A stretch of DNA of 64,000 nucleotides from positions 496,001-560,000 of the forward strand of contig CP119310.1 of the NCBI GenBank assembly GCA_029203185.1, given 5' to 3'. Shown here piece after piece: positions 1 to 8,036 of this stretch. This DNA comes from Candidatus Chryseobacterium colombiense. Its GTDB lineage: Bacteria; Bacteroidota; Bacteroidia; Flavobacteriales; Weeksellaceae. Under the pieces are notes generated by a model. That model saw nothing but the letters and a program-made list of their open reading frames with translations, made no database searches and was not told the origin of the DNA. The stretch's first letter is position 1, and every line of letters begins with the position of its first letter. The translations under genes and the position numbers were made by a program.

Positions 1-2003
1 ATCTTTCAGGAAACGGCTATATTTCTGGCGTTCCGAATGGCAAGAAGATCTGGAAAGAAATCTCGGATGGCAATATTCGCGCATCGGCTTTTGGACTGAA
101 TGACCGTTGGGTTCCATTATATAATATTCACAAAATATATTCCGGTTTGCGCGATGCCTATTGGTATGCGGATAGTGAAAAAGCAAAAAAAATGCTCATC
201 AAGCTTACCGATTGGATGGCGGATGAAGTTTCCGGACTTTCCGATGATCAGATTCAGGAGATGCTGAGAAGTGAACATGGCGGACTGAACGAGATTTTTG
301 CCGATGTTTACGACATTACAAAAAATGAAAAATATCTCAAGCTTGCGCACCGTTTTTCGCATCTGGCCATTTTAAATCCTTTGCTGATTCACGAAGACAA
401 ACTGACAGGAATTCACGCCAATACACAAATTCCAAAAGTAATTGGTTTTAAAAGGATTGCCGATTTGGAACATAATAAAGAGTGGAGCAGTGCGGCAGAT
501 TTTTTCTGGACGAATGTTACTCAAAAACGTTCAGCAATTATCGGTGGAAACAGCGTCAGCGAACATTTTAACCCGACAACCGATTTCAGCGGAATGATTA
601 AAAGTATTGAAGGCCCCGAAACCTGCAATACTTACAATATGCTGAAGTTGACCAAAGAACTTTTCGCCACAAACCCGAAATCTTCTTATCTCGATTATTA
701 CGAAAGAGCTTTGTACAATCATATTCTTTCCACTCAAAATCCCGAAAAAGGTGGTTTTGTGTACTTCACGCCAATGCGTCCCGGTCATTACAGGGTCTAT
801 TCTCAGCCGGAAACCAGTTTCTGGTGCTGTGTCGGTTCGGGAATGGAAAACCACGCGAAGTATGGTGAAATGATTTATGCACATTCGGATAACGACTTGT
901 ATGTGAATCTTTTTATTCCGTCTGTTTTAAAATGGTCGGAGAAAAAAATGATTGTAAGACAGGAAAATAATTTTCCACAAACACCTTCCACAAAATTAAT
1001 TTTTGATCTTGCTCCAAAATCCGAAATCAACCTGAAATTGAGAGCTCCGGAATGGACGAATGCTTCACAGATAAGTGTTTCAATTAATTCAAAAAATATC
1101 AATATTCCTGTCGATTCCGAAGGTTATATCAACATCAAGAGAAAATGGAAAAAAGGCGATGTTGTCGAAATGAAAATGCCGATGCATCTTTCTACAGAGC
1201 AGCTTCCGGATAATTCCGATTACTATGCATTCAGATATGGGCCCATCGTTTTGGCAGCAAAATATGGTAAAGAAAATCAACAGGGATTGTTTGCCGATGA
1301 CAGCCGTGGCGGACATATTGCACACGGACCGCAGATTCCGTTAAATGATATTCCGACGATTTTAGGAAGTTCGACAACTGTTTTGGATCATTTAAAGCCT
1401 GTTAATCAAAAAGATTTGACATTTAAAATTAATGGTCTTTATCCTCAGAATAAATTCAACAACGGGTTAGAACTTGTTCCGTTTTATCAGGTTCAGGAAG
1501 AGCGATATATCATCTATTTTCCTCAGGCAACTCAGGATAAAATCGAAATGATTCAGCAGAAAAAAGCTCAGGAAGAAGAAGCTGTCCGAAAGCTGGATAA
1601 TATCACAACAGATAAAATTCAGTTAGGCGAGCAGCAGCCGGAATCCGATCACTTTTTTGACAGCAAAGATGCTTATGATGGTTATATGGAAGACCGGCAT
1701 TTCCGCGATGCTAAAGGTTGGTTCAGCTATCAGATGAAAAACAAGGATAAAAATTCAAAATACCTTTACCTTCTGTACTTTGATGCTAATAACAATCGTA
1801 CATTGAATGCTGAAATCAACGGAATCAAATCATTTTCAAAAGATTTTGAAGGAAAAATGGGAAGTTCGCCACAAACATTGTTAATCCCTATTCCCGAATC
1901 AGAAAAGAATAAAGAAACACTCATCGTAAAATTTATTTCAGGCGAAAAATCTCTGACGCCAAAAATTATTGAAGTGAGATTACTGAACGAATTACCAAAA
2001 TAA
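1..2003 (+). CDS. GH127-family beta-L-arabinofuranosidase-like protein (DUF1680), 5' partial
   Basis: The reading frame is already open at the first bases of the window (frame of base 3), so the N-terminus lies upstream and the first in-frame TTG at 147 is not the start. GH127/DUF1680 features are visible: a VPLYNIHKIYSGLRDAYWYA-type helix near 110-170, a PETCNTYNML segment near 615-640 and FWCCVGSGMENH near 820-850. In characterised GH127 arabinofuranosidases a Glu and Cys from the first of these segments and the Cys pair of the second bind zinc, and one Cys of the pair is the nucleophile; all are present here. The C-terminal part is beta-rich. It lies 7 bp before an SGNH esterase and heads a hemicellulose gene set, which fits removal of L-arabinose side chains. 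The exact linkage cannot be read from sequence, since DUF1680 members vary in specificity. Confidence 0.85.
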   Translation, partial: LSGNGYISGVPNGKKIWKEISDGNIRASAFGLNDRWVPLYNIHKIYSGLRDAYWYADSEKAKKMLIKLTDWMADEVSGLSDDQIQEMLRSEHGGLNEIFADVYDITKNEKYLKLAHRFSHLAILNPLLIHEDKLTGIHANTQIPKVIGFKRIADLEHNKEWSSAADFFWTNVTQKRSAIIGGNSVSEHFNPTTDFSGMIKSIEGPETCNTYNMLKLTKELFATNPKSSYLDYYERALYNHILSTQNPEKGGFVYFTPMRPGHYRVYSQPETSFWCCVGSGMENHAKYGEMIYAHSDNDLYVNLFIPSVLKWSEKKMIVRQENNFPQTPSTKLIFDLAPKSEINLKLRAPEWTNASQISVSINSKNINIPVDSEGYINIKRKWKKGDVVEMKMPMHLSTEQLPDNSDYYAFRYGPIVLAAKYGKENQQGLFADDSRGGHIAHGPQIPLNDIPTILGSSTTVLDHLKPVNQKDLTFKINGLYPQNKFNNGLELVPFYQVQEERYIIYFPQATQDKIEMIQQKKAQEEEAVRKLDNITTDKIQLGEQQPESDHFFDSKDAYDGYMEDRHFRDAKGWFSYQMKNKDKNSKYLYLLYFDANNNRTLNAEINGIKSFSKDFEGKMGSSPQTLLIPIPESEKNKETLIVKFISGEKSLTPKIIEVRLLNELPK

Positions 2004-2010
2004 AACTAAT

Positions 2011-3921
2011 ATGTCAAATAATATTTTTACTAAAATTCTGGGCTTGTTCCTATTGATTTTCAGTCTTTGTGTTGAAGCTAAAATCAAGCTTCCCGCATTG
2101 GTTTCAGACGGAATGGTTTTACAGCGCAACCAGAAATTGAACATTTGGGGAAAAGCCGATGCCAATGAAAAAGTGGAAGTGAAATTCCTCAATAAAAGCT
2201 ACAAAACCACTGCAGACCAAAACGGAAACTGGAAAATCGTTCTTCCTGAGCAAAAAGCTGGCGGTCCGTACACAATGACCATCAACGAAATAACCCTGAA
2301 AGATATTTTGATTGGCGATGTTTGGCTGGCTTCCGGACAATCGAATATGGAGTTACCAATGCGTAGACTGACGCCTTTATATTCTAATGAAATCAAAAAT
2401 GCAAACAATCAGAATATTCGTTTTTTCACAGTTCCTCAGAAGTATAATTTCAAATCGCCACAGACTGAATTAGATGGTGGAAAATGGGAAGCTACCAATC
2501 CTCAAACCATTATGAATTTCTCTGGTGTTGCGTATTTTTTTGCTAAAGATGTAAGCGAGAAAAATAAAGTTCCAGTAGGAATTATTCATTCCAGTTTGGG
2601 AGGTTCTCCAATTCAGGCTTGGATGGATGAAAATTCTCTGAAAAAATATCCTGAATATCTCGACGAAGCCAAAAAATGGCAGAACGATGAGTTGATAAAG
2701 TCTACAGAATCTTCAGAACAGGCATTGAGCAAAGCTTGGTACACAGAACTTGATCAAAGCGATTTAGGTTTAAATCAGCATTGGGAAAATTTCGATTTAA
2801 ATGATTCTGACTGGAAAACAATGAAAATTCCCGGTTCTTGGGAAGACAAGGAAGGTTCTTTTGAAGGTTCGGTTTGGTTCAGAAAAGAAATTACTTTAAC
2901 AAAAAATCAGGCAGGAAAAGCAGCTTTTTTAAATTTAGGCAGAATTAAAGACGCTGATGTAACCTACATCAACGGGACAAAAGTCGGAAACGTAACTTAC
3001 GAATATCCTCCGCGTTGGTACGACGTTCCAGCAGGAATTTTGAAAGAAGGCAAAAACGTCATTGCCGTAAGAGTTTCAAACGGAAGCGGAAAAGGGCAGT
3101 TCATTGCTGACAAACCATACTATCTGGAAATCGACGGACAAAAAATCGATTTAAAATCTGAATGGAAATATAAAATCGGGGCAAAAATGGAAAAAATGGC
3201 ACCCGGAACGACCTTTATCCGTTGGAAACCGACAGGATTGTATAATGCGATGATCAATCCTTTAATCAATTATAATATCACGGGAGCAATCTGGTATCAA
3301 GGCGAAAGCAACACCGGAAAGCCGAAAGAGTATGGTGATTTATTAACCACGATGATTACAGACTGGAGAAATAAATTCAATAACAAAAACATGCCGTTCA
3401 TCACCGTTCAGTTGGCTAATTTTATGGAGTCAAAAGCACAACCGATAGAAAGCAACTGGGCGGAACTCAGAGACCAGCAGCGTAAAGTTTCATTACAAGT
3501 TCCAAATGCCGGACTTGCCGTAATCATCGATGTCGGGGAATGGAATGACATTCATCCACTCGATAAAAAAACAGTAGGAGACAGGCTGGCTTTGCAGGCA
3601 ATGAAATCGGCTTACGGGAAAAACATCGTTGCAGACGGACCGGTTTATCAGTCGATGAAATCAAATGGAAACAAAATCGTTCTTACTTTCAAACCCGGAA
3701 CGGATGATTTTGCTCCGGTTGCAGAACTGAAAGGTTTTGCCATCAAAAATGCTGATGGAAACTGGTCTTGGGCAAAAGCAAAAATCGAAGGAAAAACAAT
3801 TGTAGTTTGGAATGATTCGGTAACAAATCCTGTTGCAGTCCGTTACGACTGGGCAGACAATCCAAATGGAAATCTGAAAAACAAAACCGGACTTCCTGCA
3901 TCACCTTTCACCACAGAATAA
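2011..3921 (+). CDS. Sialate O-acetylesterase-like SGNH carbohydrate esterase, secreted
   Basis: 636 residues with a Sec signal peptide of about 22 residues (hydrophobic run after MSNNIFTKILG, ending near VEA). The SGNH/SASA family motifs are intact: GQSNMEL with the nucleophile Ser111, WYQGESN near residue 430, and NDIHP supplying Asp513 and His515. A jelly-roll, carbohydrate-binding-like insert sits at about 250-370. These proteins are named after sialate O-acetylesterase, but in hemicellulose loci they usually act on acetylated plant glycans. Beside GH10, GH43 and GH67 genes, removal of acetyl groups from xylan is the likeliest role (inference). It follows the GH127 gene by 7 bp and is probably co-transcribed with it. 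A perfect inverted repeat follows the stop codon. Confidence 0.85.
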   Translation: MSNNIFTKILGLFLLIFSLCVEAKIKLPALVSDGMVLQRNQKLNIWGKADANEKVEVKFLNKSYKTTADQNGNWKIVLPEQKAGGPYTMTINEITLKDILIGDVWLASGQSNMELPMRRLTPLYSNEIKNANNQNIRFFTVPQKYNFKSPQTELDGGKWEATNPQTIMNFSGVAYFFAKDVSEKNKVPVGIIHSSLGGSPIQAWMDENSLKKYPEYLDEAKKWQNDELIKSTESSEQALSKAWYTELDQSDLGLNQHWENFDLNDSDWKTMKIPGSWEDKEGSFEGSVWFRKEITLTKNQAGKAAFLNLGRIKDADVTYINGTKVGNVTYEYPPRWYDVPAGILKEGKNVIAVRVSNGSGKGQFIADKPYYLEIDGQKIDLKSEWKYKIGAKMEKMAPGTTFIRWKPTGLYNAMINPLINYNITGAIWYQGESNTGKPKEYGDLLTTMITDWRNKFNNKNMPFITVQLANFMESKAQPIESNWAELRDQQRKVSLQVPNAGLAVIIDVGEWNDIHPLDKKTVGDRLALQAMKSAYGKNIVADGPVYQSMKSNGNKIVLTFKPGTDDFAPVAELKGFAIKNADGNWSWAKAKIEGKTIVVWNDSVTNPVAVRYDWADNPNGNLKNKTGLPASPFTTE

Positions 3922-3931
3922 TTTAAAATCC

Positions 3932-3964
3932 AAACCTTCAAGGTTTCAAAAACCTTGAAGGTTT
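3932..3964. repeat. Perfect 15-bp inverted repeat (AAACCTTCAAGGTTT family)
   Basis: Arms at 3932-3946 and 3950-3964 are perfect reverse complements around a 3-base loop, 10 bases after the esterase stop. The arm is itself nearly palindromic, so several foldings are possible. No T-run directly follows. It resembles mobile palindromic intergenic elements seen in flavobacterial genomes and may stabilise or attenuate the upstream mRNA. Confidence 0.8.
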
Positions 3965-4009
3965 AAAAACTAACTAACTGTTATTTAAATAAAAACAACC
4001 ATAAACTAT

Positions 4010-5464
4010 ATGAACAATCCATCTCAGAAAATATCTGTCGTTGAAAAAATCGGCTACAGTTTGGGAGATTTAGCGGCCAATCTGGTTTTCCAGACTTTGG
4101 TGACTTACTTAGCTTATTTTTACACCGATATCTACGGATTAAAACCGAAAGATGCGTCTATCATTACTTTGATTGTCGGACTTATTGCAGGTTTCGGATT
4201 CAATCCGATGGTCGGTGCTTTGGCAGACAGAACCCGAACCAAATGGGGAAAATTCCGTCCGTGGATTTTATTTTCTGCCGTTCCGTTGGGTGCAGCGGCA
4301 CTTTTTGCATTCAGCACACCCAATTTTTCGTATCAGGGAAAAATGATCTATGCAGCAGCAACCTATACGATTTTACTGTTGTTATACGCGGCTAATAATT
4401 TGCCTTATGCAGCATTGAGCGGCGTTATAACAGGCGATATGGGCGAACGAAACAGCATTTCATCTTACCGTTTTGTGGCGGTGATGTTTGCACAGTTTTT
4501 CGTTCAGGTATTTATGTTGCCGATTATTTTATCGGTCGGGAAAGGAGACAAAGCTGCCGGAATCGAAATTGTGATGACGTGGTTGGCGATTATTGGAACG
4601 ATTATGTTGCTCATCACATTTTTCACCACCAAAGAAAGAGTCATTCCAAAACCGGAGCAGGAATCCTCTTTGGGAGCCGATTTAAAAGACTTAAAGAAAA
4701 ATAAGCCTTGGATCATAATGTTAGTGGTTACAGCCTTGATTTTCATTACTTTGGCAATGAAAGGCGGTTCATACGTTTATTATTTCAACAATTATGTCGA
4801 TGAAACCTCTTTGAAAAATTTCATTTCGCCGATTACCGCATTTTTTAGTTCCATCGGAATGAATTTCTTCGGTGAAGATCCTCGTTCAGCAGGTTTCGGG
4901 CTGTTCAATGCAGGCGGAATTATTATGATGATTGTTGGAATTACCTTCTCAAAAAGATTTGCAGACAAATATGGAAAAAGGGATGCGTTCATCGCATCAC
5001 TGTTCATTTCAACTTTATTTATTGTTGCATTCATCTTTTATCCGCCAAAATCAGTAGGATTAATGTTCCTTTCGCAAATCCTTCACGGCTTTTTCTACGG
5101 AATCAGCACACCGTTACTTTGGGCAATGATTGCCGATGTCGCCGACTATTCCGAGTGGAAAAACAACAGACGCGCCACAGCAATTATTTTCTCTGCAATG
5201 ATGGTAGGATTAAAAGTTGGTTTAAGCATCGGAAGTTCGTTGGTTTCTTCCATTATCGGGCATTACGGCTACATTTCATCCGAAGGAACCGAAAATGTTA
5301 TCCAGCCGGAATCCGTTGCAAACGGTGCTCAGATGCTGGTCAGTATTTTTCCGGCCATTCCGTTCTTTGCGGCGTGTGGACTATTAATGTTCTACGAAAT
5401 CAACAAAAAAATGGAAACCCAAATCGAACAGGAACTCAAAGAAAGAAGGAAAAAAGAAGATTAA
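4010..5464 (+). CDS. GPH-family (glycoside-pentoside-hexuronide) cation:sugar symporter
   Basis: 484 residues, about 12 predicted membrane segments. The N-terminus (VEKIGYSLGDLAANLVFQ) and the LADRTRTKWGKFRPWI loop after the second or third helix are typical of the MelB/XylP-type GPH family, which couples Na+ or H+ to uptake of glycosides, pentosides or hexuronides across the inner membrane. A second conserved half-loop, KRFADKYGKRDAF, is near residue 310. The C-terminus is a charged cytoplasmic tail rich in Glu and Lys. Its place between an acetylesterase and a GH10 xylanase suggests uptake of xylo- or arabino-oligosaccharides that the signal-less GH43 enzyme downstream could hydrolyse inside the cell (inference). 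The start is the first ATG of the homologous region. Confidence 0.88.
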   Translation: MNNPSQKISVVEKIGYSLGDLAANLVFQTLVTYLAYFYTDIYGLKPKDASIITLIVGLIAGFGFNPMVGALADRTRTKWGKFRPWILFSAVPLGAAALFAFSTPNFSYQGKMIYAAATYTILLLLYAANNLPYAALSGVITGDMGERNSISSYRFVAVMFAQFFVQVFMLPIILSVGKGDKAAGIEIVMTWLAIIGTIMLLITFFTTKERVIPKPEQESSLGADLKDLKKNKPWIIMLVVTALIFITLAMKGGSYVYYFNNYVDETSLKNFISPITAFFSSIGMNFFGEDPRSAGFGLFNAGGIIMMIVGITFSKRFADKYGKRDAFIASLFISTLFIVAFIFYPPKSVGLMFLSQILHGFFYGISTPLLWAMIADVADYSEWKNNRRATAIIFSAMMVGLKVGLSIGSSLVSSIIGHYGYISSEGTENVIQPESVANGAQMLVSIFPAIPFFAACGLLMFYEINKKMETQIEQELKERRKKED

Positions 5465-5491
5465 TATTGGTTTAATTATATAAAGAAATTC

Positions 5492-5556
5492 CGCTCCGTA
5501 GGAGCGATATCTGTGTAGAAATTAAGAATATAAAAAGTAGAACTCCGTAGGAGTTC
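5492..5556. repeat. Pair of hairpins with a shared CTCCGTAGGAG core
   Basis: Two short hairpins share one core: arms 5492-5497/5501-5506 and 5540-5546/5550-5556, each with the loop GTA. They follow the symporter stop within 30-90 bp. The repetition of the same core with different flanks suggests two copies of a small dispersed palindromic element rather than a terminator, since no T-run follows either. Confidence 0.75.
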
Positions 5557-5614
5557 AATCTAAAAATAGAGATTCCACTGAACCTTTTGTATTTCTTAGC
5601 TGAGTTGGAGTTTA

Positions 5615-5687
5615 CACTGAGCTTGTCGAAGTGCCCTTGCGACCTTAAAAAAGTATAGTAGTCAAAAAAATCTTTGCGCTCTTTGCG
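5615..5687. repeat. CACTGAGCTTGTCGAAGTG element and CTTTGCG doublet
   Basis: A 19-base element at 5615-5633 has ends CACT/AGTG in inverted orientation and a core (TGAGCTTGTCGA) that occurs as a dispersed repeat in many bacterial genomes. A doublet of CTTTGCG lies at 5672-5687, just upstream of the xylanase start. With the two hairpins before it, nearly the whole 245-bp gap is made of repeat sequence. Confidence 0.55.
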
Positions 5688-5709
5688 TTTAAAATTTAAA
5701 AAAATAATT

Positions 5710-6831
5710 ATGAAAAAAATAGCTGCATTACTGGGAATTTTAGCCTTGACCGTTTCCTGCAAAACAGCAAATTCAGCATCCTCAAAAGATTCCCTGAAAG
5801 ATGCCTACAAAAATAAATTCTACATTGGAACCGCAATGAGCCTTCCGCAAATTGACGGGACTGATGTAAAGTCGGATGAAATCATCAAAAAACAATTCAG
5901 TTCCATTGTTGCAGAAAACTGTATGAAATCGATGTTTATCCAGCCTCAGGAAGGAAGGTTTTTCTTCGATGATGCAGATAAATTCGTAGAATTCGGGGAG
6001 AAAAATAAGATGTTCATCATCGGTCACACGTTGATTTGGCATTCACAGTTACCAAGATGGTTTTTCGTGGACAAAGACGGAAAAGATGTTTCTCCGGAAG
6101 TTTTAAAACAGAGAATGAAAAGCCATATTTCGAGTTTGGTCGGCAGATACAAAGGTCGTGTAAAAGGTTGGGATGTGGTGAACGAAGCAATTATGGAAGA
6201 CGGAACGTACCGTAAAAGCAAATTTTACGAAATTCTGGGCGAAGAATTTATTCCACTCGCTTTCCAGTATGCGCAGGAAGCTGACCCGAATGCCGAACTC
6301 TATTACAACGATTACAACGAATGGTTTCCGGAAAAAGTAAAAACCGTTACCAAAATCGTCAAAGATTTGAAATCAAGAGGAATCCGTATCGATGGAGTTG
6401 GAATGCAAACCCACGTTGGATTGGACAATCCAAAACTGGAAGAATATGAAAAGGCAATCGTCGATTACGCAGCCACCGGAGTAAAAATAAATGTTACAGA
6501 AATGGAAATCAGCGCACTGCCTTCACCGTGGGGAACTTCTGCGAACGTTTCCGACAAAGTAGAATATGAAGCAAAAATGAATCCTTATACAAAAGGATTG
6601 CCTGAAAATATGACGAAAGAATGGGAAAACCGATATCTGGACTTCTTCAGATTATATTTGAAACATCAGGATAAAATCCGAAGAGTAACATTGTGGGGCG
6701 TAACCGACAATCAATCCTGGAAAAACGATTTCCCGGTAAAAGGAAGAACCGATTATCCGTTGCCATTCGACAGAAATTACCAGGCAAAACCTATCGTTGA
6801 GAAAATCATTGAATTAACCAAAGAAAAATAA
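5710..6831 (+). CDS. GH10 endo-1,4-beta-xylanase, lipoprotein
   Basis: 373 residues starting at ATG 5710; an upstream in-frame TTG at 5674 would put extra charged residues before a perfectly good lipoprotein signal, so it was not used. The signal peptide ends in the lipobox LTVSC with Cys17 as lipidation site. The GH10 barrel follows: GHTLIWHSQLPRWFF near 105-120, WDVVNEAI with acid/base Glu159, and VTEMEIS with nucleophile Glu264; the WGVTDNQSW motif is near the C-terminus. The enzyme would cut the xylan backbone, anchored to the cell envelope, perhaps on the outside. The missing carbohydrate-binding module and the single compact domain are normal for this family. It is the only endo-acting backbone enzyme in the window. 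Confidence 0.93.
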   Translation: MKKIAALLGILALTVSCKTANSASSKDSLKDAYKNKFYIGTAMSLPQIDGTDVKSDEIIKKQFSSIVAENCMKSMFIQPQEGRFFFDDADKFVEFGEKNKMFIIGHTLIWHSQLPRWFFVDKDGKDVSPEVLKQRMKSHISSLVGRYKGRVKGWDVVNEAIMEDGTYRKSKFYEILGEEFIPLAFQYAQEADPNAELYYNDYNEWFPEKVKTVTKIVKDLKSRGIRIDGVGMQTHVGLDNPKLEEYEKAIVDYAATGVKINVTEMEISALPSPWGTSANVSDKVEYEAKMNPYTKGLPENMTKEWENRYLDFFRLYLKHQDKIRRVTLWGVTDNQSWKNDFPVKGRTDYPLPFDRNYQAKPIVEKIIELTKEK

Positions 6832-6867
6832 AATCAGCTTTAAGATTTCAAAAATTAAAATAAATAT

Positions 6868-6941
6868 TTTTCTCGCAGATTTAGCGAATTAAGCAGATTT
6901 TATTTAAATAATCTGCGAAATCTGAAAAATCTGCGAGAAAA
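6868..6941. repeat. Imperfect long inverted repeat, TCGCAGATTT type
   Basis: Outer arms at 6868-6882 and 6927-6941 are perfect 15-base complements; the inside contains further copies of GCAGATTT/AATCTGC, so the element can fold into one long hairpin. It fills the gap between the GH10 and GH43 genes. The sequence type resembles the TCTGCGAAATCTGCG repeats common between genes in flavobacteria. Confidence 0.75.
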
Positions 6942-6981
6942 TTAACTAAAAAGTTATTATTTAAAAATCTAAACTATAAAA

Positions 6982-7956
6982 ATGAACAAAGCAAAATACC
7001 TTTTCCCAAAAGATTATATGGCAGATCCTTCCGTACACGTTTTTGAAGGAAAACTTTATATTTATCCATCTCACGACCGTGAAAGCGGAATCGAAGAAAA
7101 CGACAACGGAGACCATTTCGATATGAATGATTACCACGTTTTTTCTTTGGATGATGTGGAAAATGACGAAGTGACGGATCACGGCGTGGTACTTTCGGTA
7201 AAAGATATTCCTTGGTCGGGAAGACAGTTGTGGGATTGTGATGTGGCTTTTAAAAATGGCAAATATTATATGTATTTTCCTTTGAAGGACAAAAACGATA
7301 TTTTCAGAATCGGCGTTGCAGTAAGCGATAAACCTTGCGGACCTTTCATTCCGGAAAAACATCCGATGATGGGAAGTTACAGCATCGATCCTTGTCTTTT
7401 TGAGGATAACGGAAAGCATTATATGTATTTCGGCGGAATTTGGGGTGGGCAATTGCAACGTTACAGAAATAACAAAGCATTGGAATCTGCCATTATTCCT
7501 GCCGATAATGAACCTGCCATTTCATCAAAAGTAGTGATGTTAAGCGATGATATGCTGGAATTTGGAGAAGAGCCGAAAGATGTCGTGATTTTGGACGAAA
7601 ACGGAAATCCTCTACTTCACGGCGATGAGCATCGTTTTTTTGAAGCATCCTGGATGCATAAATACAATGGAAAATATTACTTTTCTTATTCCACAGGAGA
7701 CACGCATTTGATTTGCTACGCAACAGGCGATAATCCTTATGGTCCGTTCACTTTTCAAGGCGAAATCTTGACGCCTGTTGTAGGTTGGACCACACATCAC
7801 AGCATTGTAGAATTTAAAGGAAAATGGTATCTGTTTTTCCACGATTCGGTTCCTAGTGGCGGAAGAACGTGGCTGAGAAGTATGAAGGTCGTGGAGATTG
7901 AATATGATAACGACGGTAAAATCAAAACGATTGAAGGATTGGAAGACCATCAATAG
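6982..7956 (+). CDS. GH43-family beta-xylosidase/alpha-L-arabinofuranosidase
   Basis: 324 residues, no signal peptide, one five-bladed beta-propeller domain. The three GH43 acidic residues are visible: Asp15 (base) in MADPSVHVF, Asp136 (pKa modulator) in SIDPCLFEDNG, and Glu221 (acid) in HRFFEASWMHKYNGKYY. TTHHSIVEFKGKWYLFFHDS, with a conserved His, closes the propeller. The enzyme removes xylose or arabinose from short xylo-oligosaccharides; sequence does not settle which. The absence of an export signal places it in the cytoplasm, downstream of import by the GPH symporter encoded two genes before. No C-terminal beta-sandwich domain is present, so this is a minimal GH43. Confidence 0.88.
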   Translation: MNKAKYLFPKDYMADPSVHVFEGKLYIYPSHDRESGIEENDNGDHFDMNDYHVFSLDDVENDEVTDHGVVLSVKDIPWSGRQLWDCDVAFKNGKYYMYFPLKDKNDIFRIGVAVSDKPCGPFIPEKHPMMGSYSIDPCLFEDNGKHYMYFGGIWGGQLQRYRNNKALESAIIPADNEPAISSKVVMLSDDMLEFGEEPKDVVILDENGNPLLHGDEHRFFEASWMHKYNGKYYFSYSTGDTHLICYATGDNPYGPFTFQGEILTPVVGWTTHHSIVEFKGKWYLFFHDSVPSGGRTWLRSMKVVEIEYDNDGKIKTIEGLEDHQ

Positions 7957-7957
7957 G

Positions 7958-8010
7958 AACGGGCTTTTAGCCCGTTTAAAAAAGTGACATACCATTTGGC
8001 TTTAGCCAAA
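7958..8010. repeat. Two adjacent hairpins (AACGGGCT...AGCCCGTT and TTTGGCT...AGCCAAA)
   Basis: The first hairpin has arms 7958-7965 and 7969-7976 with a TTT loop, one base after the GH43 stop. The second has arms 7995-8001 and 8004-8010. Both have GGCTTT-AGCC cores. They may act as mRNA 3' stabilisers or weak terminators before the GH67 gene, but no clean T-run follows. Confidence 0.65.
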
Positions 8011-8036
8011 ACTTAAATAATTTTAAAAATTTAAGA

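Noticed and set aside
2011..3921. Sialic acid metabolism gene
   Set aside because: The family name is historical; no sialidase or nan genes are near, and all neighbours act on xylan or arabinan-type glycans.
5119..5475. Second ORF overlapping the symporter gene
   Set aside because: It is in another frame of a clearly conserved membrane protein and has no independent features.
5674..5709. Upstream TTG start for the GH10 xylanase
   Set aside because: It would precede a clear lipoprotein signal peptide with charged residues and lies in repeat sequence.
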